Assembly (NCBI RefSeq): GCF_040834005.1
Contig: NZ_CP162129.1
Span: forward strand, 3,248,001-3,312,000
Length of the DNA: 64,000 nt
Direction of reading: 5' to 3'
Origin: Paenibacillus sp. PL2-23
GTDB lineage: Bacteria > Bacillota > Bacilli > Paenibacillales > Paenibacillaceae
Position numbers and translations under genes: made by a program. Shown piece by piece: positions 1 to 9,152 of this stretch. Each line of letters opens with the position of its first letter. The first letter of the stretch is position 1. The notes beneath the pieces were generated by a model. That model was not told where the DNA came from. It worked only from the letters and a program-made list of their open reading frames with translations, and did no database searches.

Positions 1-275
1 AGACTGTGGCCCGCCACATAATCCGCTTGGAGACCACTCCCTTCCAGCAGCTTCAGGTAGGCAGCCGATACCGTGAGCAGCGCTGGCTGCGTGTTCGCCG
101 TCTGCTTCAGCGCCTCCTCAGGCCCTTCAAATATAAGTGTTGTGAGATCGATGCCAAGTATGTGATTGGCCTGCTCGAACAGCTGTTTCACGCTGTCGGA
201 TGCTTCATACGCGTCTTTGCCCATGCCCAGGGCCTGTGCCCCTTGACCGGGGAATACAAATGCCGTTTTTCCCAA
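1..275 (-). CDS. fabD: Malonyl-CoA:ACP transacylase, N-terminal part (cut by window edge)
   Basis: FabD loads malonate from malonyl-CoA onto acyl carrier protein for cytoplasmic fatty acid elongation. The visible N-terminus has the family signature FVFPGQGAQ followed by the MGKDAY helix, and runs into the serine-nucleophile GHSL region at the window edge, so the C-terminal two thirds are missing. No ATG fits: the frame opens with two consecutive TTG codons (278 and 275) behind a GGGGAGGG ribosome binding site, so a TTG start is inferred. It lies about 70 bp downstream of fabH in the fapR-plsX-fabH-fabD order. Identity is secure; which TTG is used is open. Confidence 0.93.
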   Translation of the reverse strand, partial: MGKTAFVFPGQGAQALGMGKDAYEASDSVKQLFEQANHILGIDLTTLIFEGPEEALKQTANTQPALLTVSAAYLKLLEGSGLQADYVAGHS

Positions 276-344
276 CAAAGTTCCCTCCCCAAACATGTCC
301 GATTCAGTCTCAACCTCGGATTTAACGGTTGAATGCTGGACCGG

Positions 345-1331
345 CTACCAGATCAATACGGACGCCCCCCAGGTCAATCCGCCGCCGAAGCCGACGAACA
401 CGAGGCAATCCCCTTCCTTCACGCGATCCTGCTCCACGGCCTCCGCCAGAGCGACGGGAATGGACGCCGCCGACATATTGCCGTACTTGTCCAGGTTGAC
501 CATCGCCTTCTCCTCCGGCAGATTAAGCCGGTTCATAGCGGATTGAATGATTCGGATATTAGCTTGATGAGGCACCAGCAGATCAACGTCCGCCTTAGTC
601 ATGCCCGCCTTCGCCAGCGCGTCCTCTGCCGCGCTGCCCATAATTCGGACGGCAAACTTGAATACATCGTTGCCCGCCATATGTATATAATGCTGCTTGC
701 CGGATAAGCTGGCTTCGGATGCCGGCATGCGCGAGCCGCCGCCGCTTACCTTGAGCAGCTCTCCGCCGCTGCCGTCTGCTCCAAGCTCGAAGGAACGGAA
801 GCCTCTGCCTCCTTCGACCGGTCCAAGCACGACTGCGCCCGCGCCATCCCCGAACAGAATACATGTATTCCGGTCCGTATAATCCGTAATCCGGGACAGC
901 GTCTCCGCACCGACGACCAGCACATGCTTATACATGCCTGTGGCAATCATGTTGGACGCAGTGGCCAGACCGTATATGAAGCCCGAGCAGGCCGCCGACA
1001 AGTCAAACGCCGCGGCCTTCGTCGCTCCCAGCTTGTCCTGAAGCAGGCAAGCCGTAGACGGGAAGAACATATCCGGCGTAATGGTCGCGACGATAATCAG
1101 ATCGATATCCTCCGCTGTTAGGCCAGCCGCCTCAAGCGCGCGCTTCGACGCTTCAAGCGCGAGGTCGGAGGTCGCTTCGGCCTCCGCCGCTACCCTGCGC
1201 TCCTTGATGCCTGTGCGGGTGACGATCCACTCGTCGTTTGTCTCCACCATTTGCTCCAGCTGTTGATTGGTAAGAATTCGTTCAGGCACGTATTTGCCCG
1301 TGCCAATAATGCCAACAGATTGCAGACTCAT
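345..1331 (-). CDS. fabH: 3-oxoacyl-ACP synthase III (KAS III)
   Basis: FabH condenses acyl-CoA with malonyl-ACP to start fatty acid synthesis. The roughly 328-residue length is normal. The nucleophile cysteine sits in DLSAACSGF (about residue 115), the catalytic His in VPHQAN and the Asn in KYGNMSAAS. The N-terminus reads GIIGTGKYVPE and the C-terminus ends in the usual GFGGGLTWG. The frame can begin at a GTG directly after the plsX stop (1340), but the ATG three codons in lies better behind GGAAGTGAG, so that start was chosen. It is co-transcribed with fapR and plsX and should respond to FapR. Confidence 0.96.
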   Translation of the reverse strand: MSLQSVGIIGTGKYVPERILTNQQLEQMVETNDEWIVTRTGIKERRVAAEAEATSDLALEASKRALEAAGLTAEDIDLIIVATITPDMFFPSTACLLQDKLGATKAAAFDLSAACSGFIYGLATASNMIATGMYKHVLVVGAETLSRITDYTDRNTCILFGDGAGAVVLGPVEGGRGFRSFELGADGSGGELLKVSGGGSRMPASEASLSGKQHYIHMAGNDVFKFAVRIMGSAAEDALAKAGMTKADVDLLVPHQANIRIIQSAMNRLNLPEEKAMVNLDKYGNMSAASIPVALAEAVEQDRVKEGDCLVFVGFGGGLTWGASVLIW

Positions 1332-1340
1332 GCTACTCAC

Positions 1341-2330
1341 TCACTTCCGGTTGATTTCTGCGGAGATCGATTCGATCAAGCTGGCTTGCAGCGCGATTCG
1401 TGTCTGGCGAACCGCGTTTTTCACCGCAGTAGCGTCCGATGAACCGTGACACTTAATAACGAGGCCGTTCAAGCCCAGCAGCGGAGCTCCGCCGTGCTCC
1501 TTGTAATCCAGCTTCTTCTTCACCTGCTTCAGCTTAGGCAGCATAATAGCCGCTGCAACCTTCGTCATAAGAGAGCTGCCGAAAGCCTCCTTCAATACAG
1601 CGAAGATCGTTCCGGCTGTGCCCTCCATCGACTTCAGCATGATATTGCCGGCAAACCCGTCGCACACCAGCACGTCGCACGTTCCGTTCAGGATATCCCG
1701 GGATTCCACGTTGCCGACGAAATGAATAGGCGCTTGCTCCAGCAGCTCGAACGCCGCTTTGGTCAGCTCGTTGCCCTTCTTCGCTTCCGTTCCGACGTTG
1801 AGCAGCCCCACGCGCGGCTTCGCTAGTCCGTGAACCTTGGCGCGATATATACTGCCCATGATGCCGTACTGAAGCAAATGCTCCGGCTTGGCGTCCATGT
1901 TGGCGCCCAGATCAAGCGCCAGCACGCCAACATCGTCCATGGTTGGCATCATTGGCGCCAGCGCCGGGCGTTCGATGCCCTCCATACGGCCGACAATCAG
2001 CAAGCCGGTTGTCATCAGCGCTCCCGTATTGCCTGCTGACATCATGGCGTCAGCCGCCTTGTCCTTCACGAGCTGGCCCGCAACGACCATGGAAGCCGTC
2101 TTTTTCCTTCGGACGGCCTTTACTGGCTCGTCATCCGGTCCAATTACGTCCTCCGCGTGATAAATTCGTATATTGGCAGGCGGGTTGTCCTTCAGAAGCG
2201 GCTCAATCACCGCTTGATTACCCACCAGCAGCAGCTCGGTGTCCGGCCATTCCCTGGCCGCCTCCAGCGCTCCCTGAACGATGGAGCCCGGGGCGTGGTC
2301 TCCCCCCATGGCATCAATCGCGATCCGCAT
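1341..2330 (-). CDS. plsX: Phosphate acyltransferase PlsX
   Basis: PlsX converts acyl-ACP to acyl-phosphate, the acyl donor for PlsY in phosphatidic acid synthesis, acting at the inner face of the membrane. The 329-residue protein opens with the family signature IAIDAMGGDHAPG and keeps the GNTGAL and VCDGFAGN motifs. Its GGAGGAGTAACAC ribosome binding site lies inside the 3' end of fapR, and the two genes overlap by 17 bp, which suggests translational coupling. The stop codon abuts fabH. Confidence 0.96.
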   Translation of the reverse strand: MRIAIDAMGGDHAPGSIVQGALEAAREWPDTELLLVGNQAVIEPLLKDNPPANIRIYHAEDVIGPDDEPVKAVRRKKTASMVVAGQLVKDKAADAMMSAGNTGALMTTGLLIVGRMEGIERPALAPMMPTMDDVGVLALDLGANMDAKPEHLLQYGIMGSIYRAKVHGLAKPRVGLLNVGTEAKKGNELTKAAFELLEQAPIHFVGNVESRDILNGTCDVLVCDGFAGNIMLKSMEGTAGTIFAVLKEAFGSSLMTKVAAAIMLPKLKQVKKKLDYKEHGGAPLLGLNGLVIKCHGSSDATAVKNAVRQTRIALQASLIESISAEINRK

Positions 2331-2919
2331 GTGTTACTCCTCCTCCGTTGTCTCTGTCGCCGGCGGACCTGTAGATGACGAAGTTGCCCTGGAACACCAT
2401 CTCGTCGCCTACATAGGTGAACAGCTCTACCTTTGATTTGCTTCTCTCGCCCGAAATCGAGCGCACATACGCCTTGGCGATACACTTCTCCCCAAGCTTG
2501 ACGGGCCGGATAAACCGGATATCAGCGGTCACAGTCAAAGCGATGGCGTCATTAATAACCGCAACGGCCAGCGAGTTTGCCTGTGCGAACACATGATGGC
2601 CCCTTGCGATGCCCGTGCGGGAGAACACATGCTCCTCGCGGATTTCGAAGATGGAGATACCGCTCTTGTCCAGCTCCAGGTCGACGATGTCGCCGATCAC
2701 CTCATGAAGCGGCAGCGAGCGTACGGCGTCGTAGGAGCGTTCAGCCATCAGCTTCAGCCGTTCCCGCAGCTCCGGAATGCCGAGCTCCATTCGGTCGAGC
2801 CTGACGGTCTGGATGCTGACCTTCAGCAGCCTCGTCAGCTCGCGATCCGTTATGAACGGATTGTCATCTATATGCTGGGCCAGCAACTGATGCCGCTGAC
2901 GCTTGGGCATTCGTTCCAT
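2314..2919 (-). CDS. fapR: Fatty acid/phospholipid biosynthesis repressor FapR
   Basis: FapR represses lipid synthesis genes and is released by malonyl-CoA. The 201-residue protein has an N-terminal DeoR-like helix-turn-helix (residues about 10-55, TDRELTRLLKVSIQTVRLDR) and a C-terminal hot-dog effector domain (about 95-185) with the GHHVFAQANSLAVAV stretch. The frame extends nine codons upstream, but MERMPKRQ is preceded by a purine-rich AAGGGGG site with good spacing, so 2919 was chosen. A FapR operator lies in its own promoter, so it is autoregulated and controls plsX-fabH-fabD. Confidence 0.95.
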   Translation of the reverse strand: MERMPKRQRHQLLAQHIDDNPFITDRELTRLLKVSIQTVRLDRMELGIPELRERLKLMAERSYDAVRSLPLHEVIGDIVDLELDKSGISIFEIREEHVFSRTGIARGHHVFAQANSLAVAVINDAIALTVTADIRFIRPVKLGEKCIAKAYVRSISGERSKSKVELFTYVGDEMVFQGNFVIYRSAGDRDNGGGVTHADRD

Positions 2920-2997
2920 GCTCGGCCCCCTTGTCCGCTGATCCAATTCGGAATGCCGCCTCGCATTCCTTATTAGTTATATGTATAGCCTGTAATT

Positions 2998-3014
2998 TTA
3001 TCACCTGGTACTAA
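2998..3014 (-). promoter_or_regulatory. FapR operator
   Basis: On the minus strand this reads TTAGTACCAGGTGATAA, a 17-bp imperfect palindrome matching the published FapR box (TTAGTACC-type half-sites). It starts 4 bp downstream of the -10 element, covering the expected transcription start, so bound FapR would block initiation of fapR-plsX-fabH-fabD. Confidence 0.9.
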
Positions 3015-3017
3015 ATC

Positions 3018-3047
3018 AGTATATGAGAAAACCTCTCCCGAGGTCAA
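3018..3047 (-). promoter_or_regulatory. SigA promoter of fapR-plsX-fabH-fabD
   Basis: The minus strand shows TTGACC (-35), an 18-bp spacer and TATACT (-10). It lies between the rpmF terminator and fapR, so the lipid operon is uncoupled from yceD-rpmF transcription. Confidence 0.82.
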
Positions 3048-3065
3048 CTCAGGATAAGTAAAGAA

Positions 3066-3102
3066 CAAAAAAAATAGCACCTCACCGCTAGATGAAGTGC
3101 TA
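3066..3102 (-). terminator. Rho-independent terminator of yceD-rpmF
   Basis: A 10-bp stem (TAGCACTTCA pairing with TGAGGTGCTA, one G-T pair) with an 8-base loop is followed on the minus strand by eight T residues. It lies just after the rpmF stop. Confidence 0.9.
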
Positions 3103-3118
3103 CCGCCCGAAATCATTA

Positions 3119-3292
3119 TTATTGGGAAATGATCTCTTTCGTTTTGTAATATCCACACACTTTGCATACGTGGTGAGCCAATTTCAGCTCTCCGCACTGC
3201 TCGCACTTCACCATACCCGGTATCGCAAGCTTGAAATGCGTACGACGTTTGTCGCGGCGAGTTTTGGATGTTCTACGTTGAGGTACTGCCAT
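3119..3292 (-). CDS. rpmF: 50S ribosomal protein L32 (zinc-binding form)
   Basis: Ribosomal protein L32, 57 residues, begins [17 protein letters not shown] and carries two CxxC pairs (CEQC and CKVC), so it is the zinc-coordinating paralogue type. The start is fixed by the strong GGAGGTGGGAAAG site; a six-codon upstream extension in frame is ignored. It follows yceD by 37 bp and is terminated separately from fapR. Confidence 0.97.
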   Translation of the reverse strand: MAVPQRRTSKTRRDKRRTHFKLAIPGMVKCEQCGELKLAHHVCKVCGYYKTKEIISQ

Positions 3293-3329
3293 CTTTCCCA
3301 CCTCCTTCACAAAATCAATAGCCGTGCTG

Positions 3330-3851
3330 CTAATCCTTAAATAAATCCTTCAGCGCCGCAAATCGAGGATCGATGACCTCATGCTTGCAATCGCATGCTC
3401 GCTCATTTAAGTTCTCTCCACAGGACTGGCACAGTCCCTTGCAATCCTTGCTGCACAACGGGGCAAACGGCATAAATACCAGAACCGCTTCCTCCAGAAA
3501 CGGCCTTAAATCCAGCCTCTCCGTTGGCACCTCCACGAACTCGTCGTTCTCGTCCGCTTCTGGCCCCTCGTCCTTCTCCTCTGCGGATGCCAGCTTGAAC
3601 TGCTCGAAGTACGGTATAACCGTATGCTCCTCCACCTTGTCCAAGCAGCGAGAGCAAGCCAGGTCCAGGTCAATGGACAATTCTCCGGATGCGGTTACGA
3701 AGCCTTCGTGACCAGCCACCTCAAGCGATACGTGCAGCGGTCCAGCCGCTAAGACATCCGCACGACCCTTGAACAGCTCGCTTACGTCCAGCTTCTCCTG
3801 CACCGTTGCCTTCAGGCCCTTGGCCATCCATTCCTGCATATGAAACTGCAT
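3330..3851 (-). CDS. yceD: YceD/DUF177 family protein
   Basis: A DUF177 protein of about 173 residues; the E. coli homologue YceD is linked to 23S rRNA accumulation, and in Bacillus the gene (ylbN) is paired with rpmF as here. Visible features are an acidic middle ([15 protein letters not shown]), an early CSRC pair and a C-terminal cysteine cluster ([16 protein letters not shown] then ACDC), which may bind metal. The start MQFHMQEW follows a TTTGGAGTGATGTT site. The operon is driven by a near-perfect promoter immediately upstream. Confidence 0.9.
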   Translation of the reverse strand: MQFHMQEWMAKGLKATVQEKLDVSELFKGRADVLAAGPLHVSLEVAGHEGFVTASGELSIDLDLACSRCLDKVEEHTVIPYFEQFKLASAEEKDEGPEADENDEFVEVPTERLDLRPFLEEAVLVFMPFAPLCSKDCKGLCQSCGENLNERACDCKHEVIDPRFAALKDLFKD

Positions 3852-3877
3852 AACATCACTCCAAACAAACAAAGATT

Positions 3878-3907
3878 ATTATAGCGATTTACTTGATCTT
3901 TTGTCAA
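3878..3907 (-). promoter_or_regulatory. SigA promoter of yceD-rpmF
   Basis: The minus strand shows a consensus TTGACA, an 18-bp spacer and a consensus TATAAT. The -10 is 26 bp upstream of the yceD start. This is the best sigma-A promoter in the window, as expected for a ribosomal protein operon. Confidence 0.9.
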
Positions 3908-3947
3908 CAATTTCACTCAGGCTATTTGGCGCGCCCCTATCCGTTAA

Positions 3948-3976
3948 GTGACGAAGCACCCTCTCTATGCTATATT
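3948..3976 (+). promoter_or_regulatory. Probable SigA promoter of tmcAL
   Basis: GTGACG, a 17-bp spacer and TATATT lie about 40 bp upstream of the tmcAL start, divergent from the yceD promoter. Confidence 0.6.
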
Positions 3977-4017
3977 GAAATCACTTGTCAATCAAGCGTC
4001 AGAAAGGCTGGTAAGCG

Positions 4018-5262
4018 ATGCGGGCAGTCGGTTTAATCGTAGAATACAACCCTTTTCATAACGGACATCTTTATCATTTGCGCCAATCGGTCAAAATAAC
4101 AGACGCTGAGGCGGTCGTCGCCGTCATGAGCGGCAATTTCCTGCAGCGGGGTGAGCCCGCCATGTGGGACAAGTGGACACGCACGCGCATGGCGCTTGCC
4201 GGCGGCTGCGACCTGGTGATCGAGCTCCCGTGCGCCTACGCGACGCAAGCGGCAGAATGGTTCGCCTATGGCGCCGTATCGCTGCTGGAGGCGACAGGTG
4301 TCGTAGACGCGTTCTGCTTCGGCACAGAAAGCGGCCAGCTTGCGCCGCTTCTGCGCGCGGCGGACATCGCGGCCGAGGAGCCGCCGCGATTCCGTGAGCT
4401 GCTAATGGGCGGCCTGGGCAGCGGCGCAAGCTACCCCGTAGCCTACAGCAGAGCGGTGCAGGCTTATCTCGGCGAGCAAGGGGCGGAGGATATGTCCCGT
4501 TTCCCGTTCGATCAGCCCAATCACACGCTAGGCCTTCATTATCTCATTGCGCTGAAGCGGCTAAAGGGGACCATGACCCCTTATACGATTGCCAGAGAGA
4601 AGGCTCAATATCATCAGTCAGACGTCACGGACAGCTCTATCGCAAGCGCGACGGCCATTCGCAAGCTGCTGCTTGAGAGCCGCTCGCTGCAGGGCATAAG
4701 CCGCTATGTACCCTCCTCTACCTCCAGCATCCTATCGGAACGGCTGGATGCCGGCGTGCCCGCGATGGGCTGGGAGCAGTACGAGAAGCCGCTGTTCCGC
4801 ATGCTCCTGACGCAAGACCGCCACCGATTGGCGGAATTTCACGAAATAACGGAAGGACTGGAGCATCGTATTCTGAACGCGCTGCCAGAGCTGGAGTCAT
4901 GGAGCTTCGAGAGCCTGCTCGGCGCGCTGAAGACGAGACGTTATACCCGAACAAAGCTGCAGCGCGCCCTTCTCTCCATTCTGCTGGGCCACGCCAAAGA
5001 GGATTTCACGCGGGACAAGCTTGCGGGAGGCGTACGGTATATCCGCGTGCTCGGCTTCACGGATAAGGGCCGCGAGCTGCTGAAGGACATGCGCCGCCAA
5101 GCGTCGCTTCCCGTCCTGATGAGCGCCGCGCGCCCGCCGGGCTCGTACCGCTATCTGGAGCTGGATGTGCGGGCCAGCAATGCATATATGCTGGGCGTGC
5201 CAGGGGCAAGCCTTCAGCGCGATCTATACCGTGACTATCGGGACGCTCCCATCATGCTCTAA
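4018..5262 (+). CDS. tmcAL: tRNA(Met) cytidine acetate ligase TmcAL (YlbM)
   Basis: TmcAL activates acetate with ATP and acetylates C34 of elongator tRNA-Met. The 414-residue protein begins VGLIVEYNPFHNGHLYHL, with the nucleotidyltransferase HxGH motif at about residues 14-17. It also has the conserved SGNFLQRGEPA and FGTESG stretches and a SSIASATAIRKLL segment near residue 205. Length matches the family. The start ATG follows GAAAGGCTGG. Its 3' end overlaps the convergent ylbL by four bases. Confidence 0.93.
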   Translation: MRAVGLIVEYNPFHNGHLYHLRQSVKITDAEAVVAVMSGNFLQRGEPAMWDKWTRTRMALAGGCDLVIELPCAYATQAAEWFAYGAVSLLEATGVVDAFCFGTESGQLAPLLRAADIAAEEPPRFRELLMGGLGSGASYPVAYSRAVQAYLGEQGAEDMSRFPFDQPNHTLGLHYLIALKRLKGTMTPYTIAREKAQYHQSDVTDSSIASATAIRKLLLESRSLQGISRYVPSSTSSILSERLDAGVPAMGWEQYEKPLFRMLLTQDRHRLAEFHEITEGLEHRILNALPELESWSFESLLGALKTRRYTRTKLQRALLSILLGHAKEDFTRDKLAGGVRYIRVLGFTDKGRELLKDMRRQASLPVLMSAARPPGSYRYLELDVRASNAYMLGVPGASLQRDLYRDYRDAPIML

Positions 5263-6341
5263 AGACGCTTCGTGAAGGAGGCGACGGCATTCATCGCCTC
5301 CTGCAGCGTCTCCACGCCTACGATCTGCATGTCCGACCCCATGCTTCGCGCCTTCGCCGCGGCGGCCCCCTCATTGGCCTTCGGCACCAGGAACAGACTT
5401 GCGCCTTCAGCGTCCGTCGACACAACCTTCTGCTTGATGCCGCCAATGGCCCCAATTCTTCCGCTGGGATCAATGGTGCCTGTAGCGGCAATCCGTCCGC
5501 CGCCCGTCAAGTCTCCCTCCGTAAGCAGATCTATCGCAGCAAGAGCAAATACAAGACCAGCGGACGGACCACCAATCTCCCGGGCCGAAATGCGCAGCGA
5601 CTGCTCCTCCTGCTCCGCCTGTACGGCTCGCAGCTCTGTGAAGCCCTTAACTCCAAGCAGCTCTGCCAGCCGTTTGGCCTCTCCACCTGTATCGCCAGCC
5701 ATCGCTTCGGCGTCTCGAAGCTCAATCTCCAGCGTCTCTCCCCCGCGATCCGCCTCCAATATGACAGATTGCCCCTGGCCGCTTCTTACATCCCCTAGCA
5801 CAGCCGCCACCAGCTTCGCAGCGTGCTCCACGCTCTGGAATCGTTCGCCGTCCTGGATGCCGATCAGCCTGTCTCCCGCCTTCAGCTTCCCTGCGGGATG
5901 GTCCGCGATAAGGATCACATCCGTCACCACAATGGACGCCGTCTCCACCCTGTACGGCACGTTCAAATATCGGTACGCCGCTTCCAGGGCGTCCTGCTGT
6001 GAGCCCTCCATAATTACCGTCAGCCGCTCCGAATACTGCTGCTGGGAATATTGGCCAAACACGTCGTTTTTCAGATAAATGTCGCGATCACCGTCGACAG
6101 CCGCCTTCAGGACGCCCCACATGTTCGGCAGCGTCAGCTTAACCGCAGTAAGCAGCAGCTCTCCTTCGCCCTGGCCTCCCCTGGAGCCGGAGGCGTATTC
6201 AATCATCGGCTCCACCGGAACCGCGATTCCCGGCTCGTAGACCGCATACGGCGTCGGCGCATACAGCAGCCCCCACATGACAAGAGCGGTCGCGCCCGCC
6301 GACAGCGCGATGCGGCGCAGGGCGGATATTCCGGAACGCAT
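5259..6341 (-). CDS. ylbL: PDZ-domain Lon-like serine protease (YlbL/SepM family)
   Basis: A membrane-anchored 360-residue protease with the SepM/YlbL layout. It has an N-terminal transmembrane segment (about residues 8-27), a PDZ domain (about 130-200, with the GKLKAGDRLIGI loop) and a C-terminal Lon-type proteolytic domain. The catalytic Ser is in EIGGPSAGL and the Lys in GAIGGIKQKV, a Ser-Lys dyad. In Bacillus YlbL contributes to turnover of the division inhibitor YneA; here the role is inferred from family. A GGGGGGAACAGCCT site precedes the ATG. Confidence 0.92.
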   Translation of the reverse strand: MRSGISALRRIALSAGATALVMWGLLYAPTPYAVYEPGIAVPVEPMIEYASGSRGGQGEGELLLTAVKLTLPNMWGVLKAAVDGDRDIYLKNDVFGQYSQQQYSERLTVIMEGSQQDALEAAYRYLNVPYRVETASIVVTDVILIADHPAGKLKAGDRLIGIQDGERFQSVEHAAKLVAAVLGDVRSGQGQSVILEADRGGETLEIELRDAEAMAGDTGGEAKRLAELLGVKGFTELRAVQAEQEEQSLRISAREIGGPSAGLVFALAAIDLLTEGDLTGGGRIAATGTIDPSGRIGAIGGIKQKVVSTDAEGASLFLVPKANEGAAAAKARSMGSDMQIVGVETLQEAMNAVASFTKRL

Positions 6342-6454
6342 AGGCTGTTCCCCCCAATCTATGCTTCAATGCATCCTGCGATGCTGGTCTATCTCCGGAC
6401 TGGCCGGCGTACTTATGAATCGTAAGAGGTATGTCCAAGAGGAGTTGAGCCATC

Positions 6455-7705
6455 TTGCCCAAAACCATTCTGCTGGCCGTCTTGTCGATCCTATTGGTGG
6501 GCTCCATCATCACGCAGCCCGACGCCTCGTTCCAGGCGTCACTGCAAGGGCTGGCCGTTTGGTGGAACATCGTGTTCCCCGGCATGCTGCCCTTTCTCGT
6601 TCTATATGAAATCATGCTTGCGTTCGGTCTCGCTCATGTGCTGGGCGCCCTGCTTCAGCCCGCGATGAGGCGCTCCGCCCCGCTGCCCGGAGAAACGGCT
6701 CTGGCGCTTGTCGTCGGCTGGCTGGGCGGCTATCCCGCTGGCTCCGAGGCCGTCGCCTCACTGCGCAAGCGCGAGCTGCTCAGCCGCTCGCAGGGCCAGC
6801 GGCTGCTCGCGATCGCCTATATGCCCAATCCGCTGTTCATGCTCGTTGTCATCGGCGCTGGCTTCCTTCACAAGCCGATAGCAGGCATGATGATAACAGC
6901 AGCTGTATGGGCCTCCGCCCTCTGGCTGCTGCTGATGTCCTTGCTATTCCGCAGAAGACGGTCCGCTCTGGCAGCGGAGACGCCAAGCAGCGAGTCAGCC
7001 GCCGACAACCAAGAAGCCCCCAAGCCGCCAGGCTTGGCTGCTGGACTGGCGCTGGCCCTTCAAGGCGGCCGGGAGCAGGATGGCCGCAGCTTCGGCAAGG
7101 TGCTTGGCGACGCCGTATCCGGCAGCGTTCAGAAGCTGATGGTCATTGGCGGGTTTATGATATTAGCCTCCGTGCTGTCCAAGCTGACGGAGCCGCTCCT
7201 TGCACCCATCGCAGAGCAAGGCTTTGCGTTTATCGGTCCTGCGCTCTTCGAAGGGCATCTAGGCGCCTACGCCGCAGCCCTCTGGCAAGCGCCCGGGGAC
7301 AGCTTGGCATTCAGCTGCGCTATTATTTCAGCGGTCCTGGCCTGGAGCGGCCTCGCGGGCATTCTTCAGACCGGCTATGCCATAACCGGAACGGACTTGA
7401 AGCTGCTGCCCTTTGTCGCTTACCGGCTGAATCACGCGCTGCACGCCTTCATTCTGACGCTCCTGCTCTGGAAGCCGCTAAGCTGGCTGACAGCCAAGCT
7501 CGGGGGGAGCGGCGTATTCCCAGCGATGCAGCCCTACGAGTCCATAAGCCCTCCAGCGAATAGGCTCGCAGCCTTCGCCGTCAGCGATCTGCCGACGCTG
7601 TGGCCAGCCTCCTTGCTTGCAGCAGGCATCCTGTTGGCGCTTATCCTGACAGCGCGCATACTCATTGGCCCGGGAGGCTGGCGCGGGAAGCGCGCGACCC
7701 GCTAA
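6455..7705 (+). CDS. ylbJ: Sporulation integral membrane protein YlbJ
   Basis: YlbJ is a multi-spanning membrane protein of the nucleoside-transporter-gate type needed for normal spore cortex and germination properties in Bacillus. The 416-residue frame has many hydrophobic segments, the early VWWNIVFPGMLPFLVLYEI stretch and the conserved GWLGGYPAGSEAV loop. A hydrophilic, poorly conserved insert lies at about residues 165-210. No ATG fits: the frame opens at TTG 6455 behind AGGAGTTG with slightly long spacing. It sits in the ylbJ-ylbL-ylbM neighbourhood known from Bacillales, but faces away from ylbL. Confidence 0.88.
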   Translation: MPKTILLAVLSILLVGSIITQPDASFQASLQGLAVWWNIVFPGMLPFLVLYEIMLAFGLAHVLGALLQPAMRRSAPLPGETALALVVGWLGGYPAGSEAVASLRKRELLSRSQGQRLLAIAYMPNPLFMLVVIGAGFLHKPIAGMMITAAVWASALWLLLMSLLFRRRRSALAAETPSSESAADNQEAPKPPGLAAGLALALQGGREQDGRSFGKVLGDAVSGSVQKLMVIGGFMILASVLSKLTEPLLAPIAEQGFAFIGPALFEGHLGAYAAALWQAPGDSLAFSCAIISAVLAWSGLAGILQTGYAITGTDLKLLPFVAYRLNHALHAFILTLLLWKPLSWLTAKLGGSGVFPAMQPYESISPPANRLAAFAVSDLPTLWPASLLAAGILLALILTARILIGPGGWRGKRATR

Positions 7706-7744
7706 ACCCCGTTATCAGCGCCTGCATAACGCCTTGCCGCAGGC

Positions 7745-8266
7745 TTAGCCCCTGGCCGCGTACTTCTCCTTCAGTCGCTCTTCTACCACCTGCGGCACCA
7801 GCTCGTGCACATCGCCTTTGAATTGGGCGATCTCCTTCACGATGCTGGAGCTCAGATATGAATATTTGGGATTCGTCATCATAAACATCGTGTCGATCTC
7901 GCCATCCAGCAAATGGTTGGTTGAAGCCAGCTGAAGCTCATATTCGAAATCCGTGACAGATCGAATGCCGCGAATAATCACATCCGCATCCTTGCTTCGC
8001 ATGAACCTTACCAGCAGATCACGGAAGCTGTCAATCTCCACGTTCGGAATGTCCTTGGTCACCTCTGCCAGCAGCTGTTTGCGCTCCTCTACGGAGAACA
8101 GCGGGTTTTTGCTTGTATTGTTAAGCACTGCGACAATCAGGCGATCGAATTGCTTCGCGGAACGCTTAATAATATCCAGGTGTCCGTAAGTGACGGGGTC
8201 GAAGCTGCCTGGATACACCGCGATTCGCTCCTTCTTATCAGACTGGCTCCGTTCGTTCTGGTTCAT
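7745..8266 (-). CDS. coaD: Pantetheine-phosphate adenylyltransferase
   Basis: CoaD transfers AMP from ATP to 4'-phosphopantetheine, the penultimate step of coenzyme A synthesis. The sequence [19 protein letters not shown] carries the GxxH nucleotidyltransferase motif, and ISSSxxKE-like [11 protein letters not shown] closes the active site. At 173 residues it is about 12 longer than usual because of an N-terminal Gln/Lys-rich leader; the core needs the IAVYPG strand, so the ATG at 8266 is kept. It overlaps the end of rsmD by 29 bp. Confidence 0.95.
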   Translation of the reverse strand: MNQNERSQSDKKERIAVYPGSFDPVTYGHLDIIKRSAKQFDRLIVAVLNNTSKNPLFSVEERKQLLAEVTKDIPNVEIDSFRDLLVRFMRSKDADVIIRGIRSVTDFEYELQLASTNHLLDGEIDTMFMMTNPKYSYLSSSIVKEIAQFKGDVHELVPQVVEERLKEKYAARG

Positions 8267-8849
8267 TCTCCGACACGCTCCTATTCTTGTTGTCTTGCAT
8301 TATGTAGCGGTATATCGTAACGGCTGTATCGCCATATTGCGCGTGCCTGATCTGCTGGAATGCCGCCAGCTCCTCCGGATAGCCGTGGGAGGCGTCATGC
8401 TCTACGACGACAGTGGCATCCTCCGCCAGCATGCCCTTCTCCGCCAGCTCAGCCATCACCTCATCCATCGTCGTCATCCGGTATGGCGGATCGAGGAACA
8501 CCATTGAGAATTGAATGCCACGCTTTGCCAACGCTTTCAATGCTCGCTCCGCATCGTTTTTATATATTTCCGCCGCGCTCTCAGCGCCGACCGCTTTCAC
8601 ATTGTGGCGGATGATATCCAGGCTGATTTTCTCTTTGTCGACAAAGATAACCCGCTCCGCCCCTCTGCTCCACGCTTCGATCCCGAGACCTCCCGTCCCT
8701 GCGAACAGATCCAGCGCGATCCCGCCGTCGAAGTACGGTCCAATCATACTAAATATCGCTTCCTTCACCTTATCCGTGGTTGGCCTCGTATTCGTGCCCG
8801 GCACGGCCTTCAGCGCGCGCCCTCTCGCCGCGCCCGCGATGACTCTCAC
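8238..8849 (-). CDS. rsmD: 16S rRNA (guanine966-N2)-methyltransferase RsmD
   Basis: RsmD methylates G966 of 16S rRNA using S-adenosylmethionine. The 203-residue protein shows the SAM-binding motif [19 protein letters not shown] and the catalytic VFLDPPYR (DPPY) motif. The N-terminus [11 protein letters not shown] is typical. The start is a GTG behind GAAAGGGG. coaD follows in an overlapping arrangement, the usual rsmD-coaD pair. Confidence 0.95.
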   Translation of the reverse strand: MRVIAGAARGRALKAVPGTNTRPTTDKVKEAIFSMIGPYFDGGIALDLFAGTGGLGIEAWSRGAERVIFVDKEKISLDIIRHNVKAVGAESAAEIYKNDAERALKALAKRGIQFSMVFLDPPYRMTTMDEVMAELAEKGMLAEDATVVVEHDASHGYPEELAAFQQIRHAQYGDTAVTIYRYIMQDNKNRSVSENEPERTEPV

Positions 8850-9152
8850 AGCTATTGCCCCTTTCGCGTCCTATCCCGCCTATCTTAGTGTTCACCCATC
8901 TTACCATATTCGGGAACATCTCACCATCGCGTTGCCGCAAAGGCCTCTTCGCAATATTTTTATCTGGGATGTATAAACGTTCCCAAAGCGGACAAAATAG
9001 GATCATCGGCGTCGCGAGATGCCGTAGACAACCGCGGAGAAGACTTACGTTTCCCCATAAGTTCTTCGTCCGGTTTCTCCTCTCCCATGAAAAGGGCGTC
9101 CCGAAAGGGGCGCCCGATTGGCGTTTGCAGATTTTGCCATCCAAAGTCCCGT
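8850..9152. other. Gene-free region with a stable GAAA-loop hairpin
   Basis: No convincing gene or recognised riboswitch was seen here. At 9094-9115 a 9-bp fully paired stem (GGGCGTCCC with GGGGCGCCC, one G-T pair) is closed by a GAAA tetraloop. It is followed by only four T residues on the minus strand, so it is a weak terminator at best. A second inverted repeat (TGCCATCC/GGATGGCA, 9135-9166) overlaps the -35 of the next promoter. Confidence 0.5.
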
